A stretch of 64,000 bases of DNA, from the NCBI RefSeq assembly GCF_018687715.1, contig NC_056758.1:38721467-38785466 (forward strand), read 5' to 3'. The translations under genes and the position numbers were made by a program. The notes beneath the pieces are model-generated. The model was not told the origin of the DNA and did not search any database. It saw only the letters and a list, made by a program, of their open reading frames with translations. This stretch comes from Carya illinoinensis. Its lineage: Eukaryota; Streptophyta; Magnoliopsida; Fagales; Juglandaceae. Shown in pieces: positions 47,375 through 60,391 of the stretch (its first letter is position 1; each line of letters starts with the position of its first letter).

Positions 47375-49050
47375 CTTGCCCTCTGTTATAACAGGAAAGA
47401 GAATGCAGGGGCGAGATGCCTACTAAGGTAGTTAATATTTTCTTGTCCTCCTGGTTTATGAGATTGGAGAGAGATTGACACCAATTCTCTATTAAAAAAT
47501 GTTGACACTATGATTACCACCTTTGTAACAACATAGAACCATGATGTTTCGTACATTACACTTAATTGCTTAATCTAGATTTTACATCTTGACATTTCCT
47601 TAATATGAACATTTACTTCATCGTTCTTATGCTTCTTGAATGATGATCTGGGTACTTCATGAAAGTCTTTCTGCTCCAAGCTCTTCCCGTATGTCAATGA
47701 ATTGCAGTGTTGAAGGTCCTTAAAGAGTTCTGTATCCACGCTTTGGGTAGACCAGAATTCAGGATTCCAAACAATTAACATTTTTTAGATTCAAACAATG
47801 ATAGCCAGCTTTCTCATTGTAAATTTCAACCTACAGCAATTCCATCCTGATGTAGTGTAATAGGCAATGACGCATCACCTACTTAATAGGTTACAGATGG
47901 AGGAAAATCTTGAATATGTCACACCGTTGCATGCCCTTTTGCCCTCCCTCCTTCCCTCGGTTCAATGAACTGCTTACCAAGTATTCTTCTTTTACATTTA
48001 CTTGAGAAAAGAGGTCTCTCTTAGATTAATGGATGCTATACATTCCATATGAAATGGGGATCTGTTGGAGGTGAACACCAGAAGCTCTGTTTCTTGGCTA
48101 GATTGGACTTACCAGGATGTAATGTCTCCAATTACGTGTTAAAAATTAAAAATGCATACCTCTCTACTTAACTTTAGCTCAATACTTGCATTTAGTGGCG
48201 AAAAACAAGCTTTAATCATGTTGTGGATTCCTATCAAACTTGCATGCCAACGACACGCTTCCAACATGCTCTCCGCACACCCCTTCTGCGTGGTAATCTG
48301 CCTTGTATCCTTGCCCTTCTCAATTGATGATATTTTAGATTTATTTTATGAATTTCAGTCTATATTCTGTACCCATGAAAATAAAATGTCAGACTGTATT
48401 ATGTGATTTAAAATCGTGTGATTATTGATAAAAATGACATTGATTTATATGAGATATTAATAACGTGTGGAAATTCAGCTTAGACATGATTCTTCTGATA
48501 TTCATTTTTCAAAATAACACATTTTTCTGCTATGATTCTTCTGATATTCAATTTTCAAAACCCTTGCAAGAAACTCTCCGTATCACCCCTTATAATATTT
48601 AAGAAAATATATTTGAAATTTGGATGCATATTTTAAATAGACAGAGATAGACATGCCCACAAAATCCACCCAAATGATCCCTACCATAACAGTTGACACC
48701 CAAATCAATCAGACAAGTGTCAGGCGTGTAGCACTTGGTTAGAACTTCTTTTGGAGGGCAATTTGAAATATTTTAATCAGATATATATAGATATAATTGT
48801 GATATTTATTTCTCCAAGAAGATCATCAACACACGAGTGCACGACCGTGCCATTTTTCTAAGGATTGAATGCATGTAGCCAAAAACAAAATTGAATCAAT
48901 CTAAGTGGGCTGGCCGTGTACGAAGCTGGATATAGTTCAATGTCTCGTCCGAAGCATTTCGCCTTAATTTGATAATGGATTATCATGTTGCCCACGTTTT
49001 TTGGATGTCATTCATCCAAGTAGTTCATCTTCTCTTCAGAAATTGATATA
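47375..49050. other. MED31 3' flank and spacer
   Basis: No coding region or clear repeat recognised. Confidence 0.5.
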
Positions 49051-49663
49051 TTTCTTTAGGCTCTATTTTGCGTGTTGCAATGTGATATTTTTTGTATTAG
49101 AGAACATCTTTGGGTAGGATAATCCGATATATGGAGTTTAATAAACACCAATAAAAAGTTGTCACATTAGCATCTCACACAAATGTAGCATACACACGCA
49201 CACATAATAACATTAGACAAATCAAACTCATTTTAGAAAATCGAAGTATGCCGGTGGAGAAGAGCCAGAGTAGACTGGCCCAGCCCACCATAGTCCCTAG
49301 CCCCATCGCAGCAGCTGCCTTCCAGACCATGCTGTCGCACGCTGTGTGTTGATTTTTTCTTTAGGCTCTATTTTGCTTGTTGCAATGTGATAGTTTTTGT
49401 ATTAGAGAACATCTTTGGGTAGGACAATCCGATATATGGAGTTTAATAGACACCAATAAAAAGTTGTCACATTAGCATCTCACACAAATGTAGCATACAC
49501 ACGCACACATAATAACTTTAGACAAATCAAACTCATTTTAGAAAATCGAAGTATGTCGGTGGAGAAGAGCTAGAGTAGACTGGCCCAGCCCACCATAGTC
49601 CCTAGCCCCATCGTAGCAGCTGCCTTCCAGACCATGCTGTCGCACGCTGTGTGTTGATTTTTT
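49051..49663 (+). repeat. 305-bp direct tandem duplication
   Basis: Unit 1 starts at 49051 (TTTCTTTAGGCTCTATTTTG) and unit 2 at 49356 with the same sequence. They stay collinear to CGCACGCTGTGTGTTGATTT with scattered single differences. The duplication includes the left inverted end of the element described at 49099-50533. Confidence 0.9.
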
Positions 49664-50533
49664 CCATTTGGTGAAAGCAGTTTTTTTGATATTTTTGTTT
49701 CATTTGTGTAAATTTCATGTTAGAAATTCACAAACTGAAACTCGTTTTGATCAAATTTTTAAACAAGCATCAACATAGACAAAAATACAGTATATACATG
49801 ATGAAGTGCTACGCAAAAGATGGAATTAAATACAAAAATAAAGTCCCATATATGTCTATATATAACAGTTCTTCCGCAATACAAATGTAAATTCCTAAAT
49901 GCGAGACCCACTCCATCCTGTGCAGCCCCACCACTCCCTCCCACTAACAAACATATACACATCATTGAGCTCAATCGGTCAACATTTCATTCATACGCTC
50001 AAATATACACATCACTGAATTTCCCAACTGGAACGTAACAAACATTTTCATAAACAAAGATTTGAAATTACTGAGCTTTGGGAAGAAGTGGACGTCGATT
50101 GAACTTTACTTTGATTGAGATTTGCGGCTTTGAACTCAAGGTTCCTAGAGATGGGTGAATGGAGAGAGGGTCACCCACAAGTCACGGGGTCTCAGCGTCA
50201 AGTAGAGATGCCGTCAATGGGAGATATTGGGCAAGTGTGGGAATCGGTTGGAAATGTCATCGAGTAGAGATGTTGATGGTTGGGTGGGTAACGGTAGGGG
50301 TCGACGGGAGAGAGTGGGGCTATCGGAAGGGAGTGAGTCTGTTGTTGGCTTGAGAGAGAGAGAGAGAGAGAGAGAGTGAGTGAGGTCCAATGGGAGAGGG
50401 ATTTGTATAATCCATTTGTTACTCTGTATTGCAGTGTATATGTTTTAGTTTGTGGACTCTACATGGTAATGTGATATTGGAGTTTGTTATATGGGATTTA
50501 ATGGATAGTCCTATTTGAAGATAAACTCTGTGT
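49099..50533. mobile_element. Possible Mutator/hAT-type TIR element
   Basis: The left end GAGAACATCTTTGGGTAGGA (then TAATCC) and the inverse of the right end, GAGTTTATCTTCAAATAGGA (then CTATCC), agree. Weaker similarity continues inward (ATGGAGTTTAATAAACACC versus CAAACTCCAATATCACATTA). No transposase is visible, nor a clean target duplication. Contains a (GA)n run at about 50352-50377. Confidence 0.45.
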
Positions 50534-51198
50534 CATTGGCATGGAGTCTAGCTCATTTACACCACACGTGGTAGCTACATTATGGCCCAAAAACATATGT
50601 CTATAAGGAGGAAGCCACGTCGTAGTTTTGATGTTTTCTTAAAAGGAGTAACGTTCTTTTTATATTGTCAAAGAGAATTTTAGGTTTATAAAACATCTTA
50701 AATTTATCATATGATATAAATTAATTTGATATTTTATATATATATATATATTATAAAAGAATATTTTATAATTTAATATACTATATCAAACTACATAAAG
50801 CTTTAATTTATTTTTATAAAATTCCTTCATAAATTATCGAGAAAATCCTTTTATCCGAATACATTTATTTTAATATAAGTATTACTACTGGACAATTTAA
50901 AATTTACCATTTAAATGACTTTTTTGACGCAACACTACATGTCACACGATTTATTAAAAAGAGTAATTTTACATATAAATAATATATTTAAATATAAAAA
51001 ATGTTTAGAAATATAGAAATAAAAAGACTCAAATTCTATACTTTTTCTCAACCGTAAATTTTGGCCAAATGCCATTATTTTGTCCAAAAAATAAGAGTCA
51101 AATCCCTAGACTGGATAAGAACGTAAGGCCCAACGTGGCAAGAGCAGGCATGCCACCTAATTTCTTGACTGCTTGTGTTTATTTTATGTATTTTATTA

Positions 51199-51356
51199 TA
51201 TATAAGTAAAGTTATGTATTAATTTATATATTAATATTAATTTTTTTATACTTAAAAGTTAAATTAATACTATTTTTAATAAAATTTATTTTTTAACCAA
51301 TTACAATAAATTAGTACATATATTAATACATAAATATATTTACAATTAAATTTTTC
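51199..51356 (+). mobile_element. 150-bp MITE family, copy C
   Basis: Same orientation as copies A and B: ATAAGTAAAGTTATGTATTA at the left, TTTTTAATAAAATTTATTTTTT in the centre, ATTAATACATAAATATATTT at the right. Confidence 0.7.
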
Positions 51357-52208
51357 TTTATTTTATTTTCTGGTGTTTTTACTGTTTGGTCAGACGAAAA
51401 GCTGGCAAGCTTATCTAACTGTCCACTTCATCAAACGCGGCGAAACAACGAAGACCCGGAGGGTGCTCAGGAGCGCCGCGTCACGACCAAGCTGTGTTTA
51501 GGACTTGTTTGAACTAAAAAGGCCAACCACGTGGAATGAGTTAATTGGGGAGAGGTACGAAGAGTCAAGACCTTTCCGGGTTGTGAACGGTCGAGAACTT
51601 CCCAAGTTCATGGGAATTGACAGTACTTCTCGAATCTATGCATAAGGCACCGTCCCCACATCTCGATGAATTTGATAATTTCATCCAGATATTCAGGTAC
51701 TGAAAAAGTAATAAAAAAATATTAAATAATAATAAATAATAATAAAAAATAATGATAGAATAAAAAATAATAGTGAAATATTATAAAAATACTTTACCAT
51801 TCAAGCCAACTCTCAAATCTTATTTCCTCCGTTAATAACCATGATAATAAATATATATTTACTTTTTATTAACCAGAAAGTAATAATAAAGGTGTTTTTG
51901 GATGCACTTTGCAATATATATCAACTCTCTTTCAATATATTTATGTTAATCTTTTGCTAAATTTGCTGCTAAATGTCAAAGAGGTAAAAGGTATAAAAAA
52001 AGGTGTTTTTGTTGGGGTTTTTTTTGGGGGTTGGGGGGGTGGTTTGGATTGGGGTCTTGAAAAAATAAAATAAAATAAAAGAAGTTGGTTCTTAAAGACA
52101 GAGAGAGAGAGAGAGAGGATATTATGGAATTATTCCATCCTAATTAGCTTTGAGTTCTGCTTCCCAATCAGACTCTGCCTTCAAAAACTTTACAATAATG
52201 TTATATAT

Positions 52209-52372
52209 ATGGAAAAACATAATTGTAAGTATAATTGTATATTAATTTGTGCATCAATGTGATGTGATTGGTCAAAAAGTAGATTTTATTAAAAACAGTA
52301 TTAATTTAAATTTTAAGTATGAATAAATCAGTATTGATACATAGATTAGTGCGTAACTGTATTTGTATGTCG
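52209..52372 (-). mobile_element. 150-bp MITE family, copy D (upstream of GDH)
   Basis: Opposite orientation to the others: GTAAGTATAATTGTATATTA at the left, AGTAGATTTTATTAAAAACA in the centre. It ends about 580 bp before the GDH start codon. Confidence 0.7.
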
Positions 52373-52754
52373 CAAAACTCTATATATATAGTTGAGATTG
52401 TAAGTACGTATAATTATTTAAAAAAAATTACATAATTTTTTACTATTTACACAATTTCTACGCACCATATTTTTTATAATTTTTATTATTATTTTTAATT
52501 AAATATTTAATATATAGATACTAAATAGAAGAATTTAATTAATTTAAAAAAATAAACTCAAAAAATATTTTTAAAATATATGAAAACATTTAAATTTTTT
52601 TTTTAAATATGACATGCAGAGATTAGGAAAGTTGAATAGCATTAATCAAGTAATTGAAGGACGCATGCAGACTCACGTCCCAACATCTATCCGTCCACGA
52701 GAATTCAACAATTGCACTGCCAGAAGTGTATAGCCCATTCCTCTCTCTAAATGG

Positions 52755-52765
52755 CTATATATATT
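52755..52765 (+). promoter_or_regulatory. Probable TATA box of GDH
   Basis: GGCTATATATATTG lies about 190 bp before the ATG. With the long CT-rich leader this is a plausible core promoter. Confidence 0.55.
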
Positions 52766-52820
52766 GTACTACCCGTCGACCCTAAACCGCCATTCACTCG
52801 TTTCTTGTTCTCTTAACTAA

Positions 52821-55735
<2,915 letters not shown>

Positions 55736-56391
55736 ATAGCTTACTTTTTCAGTCTTCTGATTCTATCTTTACTGCTTAAATGTTGCGGGAGGGATTTGTT
55801 TTATCAAGCAATTGGTATTTCTTACTGGTTACTAGCAATTTGTTTGGAAGAGTCAGTCTTCATTATTCTTGTTACTACTTTCATTCATGTTTGGGATAAA
55901 TTCCATCTTTCATGACTTCTGGAGTAAATGAGAACATTTAAGCTTTGGTGTTCAGCCCCTATTCATGGTCCTTAGTTTCCCAAAAGAATCTCGATCAGCA
56001 TCTTATGGTGGATAGTATGTGTTTTCATTAAATCGATTGTCCACCTTTTTATTTGATGGATTGGTTGAATCAATTGGCTCATATTTTCAGTGTAATGCGA
56101 TTCTAACTGAACTTGTCCTCAATTTTCAATGATCTGAAATCCATTCATCTGAGTTCATTGTTCAAAGATGTTGCACCAAAATTTTAGCCAGTTTGTGTAA
56201 CTAGTGACAGTAAGCAAGGAAATATTAAGAGTAACTCCACAATCAAAGATCAGCCTGGCCAGGGAAGTTGAATGCTTAGGTGAGGAGGCAACTTTAATTG
56301 GCATCTCTAATGCATTATATTTCTCTTTTACAGACAATGCCAATTCTGTAGATAAAAGTTGAATACTTGCCCATAACTTTACTGACAAAAG
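55736..56391. other. GDH 3' flank
   Basis: 3' UTR and short spacer up to the next LTR element. Nothing else recognised. Confidence 0.6.
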
Positions 56392-56765
56392 TGTTGAAAA
56401 ACCACCTGCAGTGTGAAAACAAAGAGAAACACCGTTCTCTCCCTTGGCATATTAGGCACCTCCCACAGACACCCACAGTGTCTGCACATCCATTTCTTCC
56501 ATAAATCCCTCCACCGAAATTGTAAGTTGTAGGCTGCTCTCTCCTATAAATAGGAGAGAGCTCAGTTGCAGAATTTGGGGCGGTGGGCAGAAGAAAGGCA
56601 GTGGGTGAAGAGAGAAAGAGGGATGTGAGAGAGAAATAAAATTTTGTAGAGTATTTTGTAAATCTCGTACAAATTCTATAACAGAGGTTCCAGTAGACGT
56701 AAGCAATTTGCTGAACCACTTTAAAATTATTTTGTGTGAATTATGGACAGGCCGAAGGCAAAACA
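56392..56765 (+). repeat. Left LTR of the non-autonomous element
   Basis: 374 bp; contains CTATAAATAGGAGAG (TATA box), so it probably drives the element's transcript. Confidence 0.9.
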
Positions 56766-56879
56766 ATTGGTATTAGAGCTCTGGTTCAAGCTGTCCGAAA
56801 ATTCAAGTTGCTTAAAATCAATTTTTGACAACTCCAAGGTATTCCTCGCGTCGAGACGAATCCGTTGCCGCAAACGGAA

Positions 56880-57200
56880 TCGAAAACGGAGGTCGGAGGA
56901 GCCCACACGTGCCCCTAGAATATCGGCATGTGCATTTGCTGCAACTCACGCGCCCCCACGCGCATCGGAGGTTGAAGACGACTGATCCAAACGCGCCCAC
57001 GCGCCCCCATGCACTCTAGAGGAGGAAGACGCGTGTCAGACACGCGCCCACGCGCCCTCACGCGCCCTACACAGGTTCAACGTGTGTTATACACGCGCCT
57101 CACGCGCTCCCCACGCGCATACAGAACTATAACGCGTGTGATACATGTGCCCACGCGACGCCCAGACGCCCTACTCCGCGCGTGCATCCCACGCGCCAGA
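56880..57200 (+). repeat. GC-rich CACGCGCCC-type low-complexity block
   Basis: Dozens of ACGCGCCC/CACGCG motifs in a stretch far more GC-rich than anything near it. Its many CpG sites have survived despite lying in a transposon, where methylation normally erodes them. Confidence 0.75.
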
Positions 57201-57230
57201 CAGATTAGAACTGTCCGTTTTTCAGATTTT

Positions 57231-57995
57231 TTTTGGGCTAGATCTAAGCCATTCGGAGTCCGATTTCGACGATCAAATAGTGCTTTCTAACTATTTGGAT
57301 CATTCTGGACTCATCCGTACGATGTGAATGTTAAGATTCGCCATCGGTATAGTCAACCTGTACCGTCCACGTGTTGCAGATCATTTTGGGCTAGATCTAC
57401 GCCAGTTGGAGTTTCATCGCGATGATCAAATAGTGATGACAAACTATTTGGATCATTCCGGACTCATCCGTACAGTGGGAATGTTGAGATTCGCTATCGG
57501 TACATTCGATCTGAACCGTCCACGTGTTGCAAATCATTTTGAGCTAGATCTACGCTAGTTGGAGTACCATTGCGATGATCAAATAGTGCTGAAAAACTAT
57601 TTGGATCATTCCGGACTTATCGGTATGGTGGGAATGTTGAGATTCGCCATCGGTACTTTCGATCTGAACCGTCCACGTGTTGCAGATCATTTTGGGCTAG
57701 ATCCACGCCAGTTGGAGTTCCATTGCGATGATCAAATAGTGCTGACAAACTATTTGGATCATTCCGGACTCATCGGTACGGTGAGAATGTTGAGATTCGC
57801 CATCGGTACTTTCGATCTGAACCGTCCACGTGTTGCAGATCATTTTGAGCTAGATCCACACCAGTTGGAGTTCCATTGCGATGATCAAATAGTGTTGACA
57901 AACTATTTGGATCATTCCGGACTCATTGGTAAGGTGGGAATGTTGAGGTTCGCCATCGGTACTTTCTATCTAAACCGTTCATAGTTGCAGATCAG
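57231..57995 (+). repeat. Five 153-bp tandem repeats, frame-preserving
   Basis: Units start at 57231, 57384, 57537, 57690 and 57843, each at TTTTGRGCTAGATC, with exact spacing of 153 bp. Because 153 is 51 codons, one frame reads the same peptide in each unit (DDQIV, NYLDHSGLI, MLRFAIGT, LNRPRVA), with a few stops between units. A shorter, decayed repeat of the TTGGGCTTGATCTCAGCCAG kind continues to about 58170. Confidence 0.92.
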
Positions 57996-58179
57996 TTGTG
58001 GGCTTGATCGTAGCCAGTCGGAGTCGTGATGAACTCATTTGTTTTGGGCTTGATCTCAGCCAGTTGGAGTCGTGCCAAACTCATTGGTTTTGGAGCTTGA
58101 TGTCAGCCAGTTGGAGTCTAATGTTGCCGGACTCAATTCGTTTGGGCTTGATTTAAGCCAGTTGGGATCGTGAAGTTTG

Positions 58180-59855
58180 AGGAGCAAACTTCAGATCATT
58201 GGACGATGCTGATTAACTTGTTATATCAACAGGTTTTTTGCAGTCATACAACTCATGGAGCATAATATTATTAAGAGAAGAACCGCAACGAATCTCATTG
58301 TGGCTTTCTTTGAAAAGCCAATTGCAAATAACAAAGTGTAGATGAAGAAACAGTTCAACTTCATAAAAGGCAGAAGATACTATTGTTGCCCAATAGCATT
58401 TGACGTTGTGGTCAAAAGATTGAGAGTTCATGAGAATGGCTATGAGTAATTATGCAAAGAAGTCAAAGTTGAAGTTTCTTAATGTAAGAGATCTTATCCT
58501 AGATAAAGAGGTGCGCAGAAGAGATTCTGACAAGATCTCGAGTTGTTGGTCCTGAATGTTGATAGTAAGGACAGAGGCAAGTCAAGATTTGGACAACAGA
58601 TGACTCGCTAGAAATTGTGGCAAGACAAACCACAAGAGACTGCTAAAATCAGGAGAAAATTGAGAATGATGCTGTGAATATGGTAACTGAAGAAATACAT
58701 GGCGTTGCATTTCTTGCAGTGCACAATGCTGTTAAAAACAACTTGAAGACAATAGTCATTCAGTAGTGTTTTCTCAAAAAGACATGGAAGGTCACGAATG
58801 ATTCATTGGTCTTGGCTCGTGGTAATGGTCGTGTGAATTAAATGAGGAAGTAAAAGGAACTCAGTTTTACTTTTCCTCATCTAAATCTAAAGAAATCTCC
58901 TTAGACCACGACATGAAGTACATGTGTGAGACATGGAAACAAAACGTAAGATGTTTCAGGGATGTCTACACCTAAAGTTGGTGATCACATAACTGCCAAG
59001 ACGATCAGACCTCCATGGTGGTTACTACCTTAAACTATATCCTGCTGAATGAAGGTAGTGAACTATGGTATGAAGAAAATCTTGCAAGAATGGAGATTAT
59101 GCAAGTCGAAGTTAGTAGAGACTGCACACAAGATGGGCACATCGACTGAAGACAGAATATGTTAGCAGCAGGATGGAGAGTCAGTCGCCCAAGTCAGAGA
59201 TGGAGACCTCAGCAACAGGTTCTCTTATATGTGTCAAGGTCCGTGCGAGACCATTGATTCCCAGTACAGTGGGAGATGTGTTGCCCTATATAGATGTATT
59301 GATTAAGGGCACTGTACGTGATGAACTAAAGTTATGCATCACTTTAGTTAGTCTTCTAAGATGAAGACATGAGCTGTAAAATTGTATAGATGATAAGGAA
59401 TCAAGCTAGAGATAGAGGCTAGCATGTTGAGAACTAGTCTCCAAGTTGGAGATTGGTGTGATTGTAGGATTATGGAGCCTGGTTTTGAAAGCTGTAAAGG
59501 CACCAGGTAGATTTTTCGCTCGGTTGTGGCTCGAGCAAAGCTCAATTTGCTCAAGATGTACATGAGTGCAGACTTATGGACTCGAGTAAAGAAAAATCCT
59601 AGGGAGTTGAGATTGTGCAGTTAAGCACTTGTAAATCTCCTCTGAAGAAAATCCCTTGCAAGCTCAGTTGATGTAGACAATGTTAATGCATTTGAAGATG
59701 CATTTGGAGAGGCATTTGAACATCCATTTGAAGACGTACCTGCAGATGCATTTGATAGCGAAAATCTCTCATGTCAAAGAAAGAGGTGCATTCATTTGAA
59801 GAATGAATCCGTTTGTAAGCAGCCTAATATGGTACACTTGGGTGGAGGGGGTGAT
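58180..59855 (+). other. Unassigned 3' interior of the non-autonomous LTR element
   Basis: No long ORF. A stretch at about 59510-59670 (CTCGAGCAAAGCTCAATTTG; TTGAGATTGTG ... TTGTAAATCTCC) resembles the R-like region of the solo LTR in PABN intron 2 (31340-31440), hinting at captured LTR sequence from another family. Confidence 0.55.
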
Positions 59856-60229
59856 TGTTGAAAAACCACCTGCAGTGTGAAAACAGAGAGAAGCACCGTT
59901 CTCTCCCTTGGCATATTAGGCACCTCCCACAGACACCCACAGTGTCTGCACCTCCATTTCTTCCGTAAATCCATCCACTGAAATTGTAAGTTGTAGGCTG
60001 CTCTCTCCTATAAATAGGAGAGAGCTCAGTTGCAGAATTTGGGGCGGTAGGCAGAAGTAAGGCAGTGGGTGAAGAAAGAAAGAGGGACATGAGAGAGAAA
60101 TAGAATTTTGTAGAGTATTTTGTAAATCTCGTACAAATTCTATAAAAGAGGCTCCAGTGGACGTAAGCAATTTGCTGAACTACTTTAAAATTGTTTTGTG
60201 TGAATTTTGGACGGGCCGGAGGCGCAACA
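59856..60229 (+). repeat. Right LTR of the non-autonomous element
   Basis: 374 bp, collinear with the left LTR and the same length, with the same TATA box. Followed by the AAAAG target copy. Confidence 0.9.
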
Positions 60230-60363
60230 AAAAGCAGAGGGGCGAAGATAAGTTTTTCTATTTTAAAGCATGGGCTTCTTCCCTACTTTCTACCCATAAG
60301 ACCATTTAGACTCGTAGAGCAATAAAATAGAAAGGAAAGAAGAAAGGAAGAAACAAGAGCGAG

Positions 60364-60391
60364 ATGAAGAGCTTTCTTACAGGAGGAAACA
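60364..60391 (+). pseudogene. Separated first start codon of the right-edge gene
   Basis: ATG at 60364 opens MKSFLTGGN, then runs into the solo LTR and stops. Removing the LTR and one AAACA target copy puts it in frame with ATG 63772 downstream. See the partial gene at 63772. Confidence 0.55.

Larger units (their letters stand above)
56392..60229 (+). mobile_element. Non-autonomous LTR retrotransposon with internal tandem array
   Basis: 3838 bp, with two 374-bp LTRs (56392-56765 and 59856-60229) beginning TGTTGAAAAACC and ending AACA, and exact target copies AAAAG (56387-56391, 60230-60234). The primer site TGGTATTAGAGC (56768) is one base from the initiator-Met type. A purine tract GGTGGAGGGGGTGA lies before the right LTR. 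No gag, RT or integrase is visible. The interior holds a CACGCGCCC-rich block (56880-57200), a 153-bp tandem array and mixed sequence with Gln/Lys-rich short frames. By eye the LTRs differ at about 22 of 374 positions, so it is older than the Copia copy. Confidence 0.9.

Noticed and set aside
57328..57984. A repeat protein of 51-residue units
   Set aside because: The frame has stops between units and sits in a non-autonomous LTR element with no homology I know. Kept as a repeat and a finding, not as a gene.
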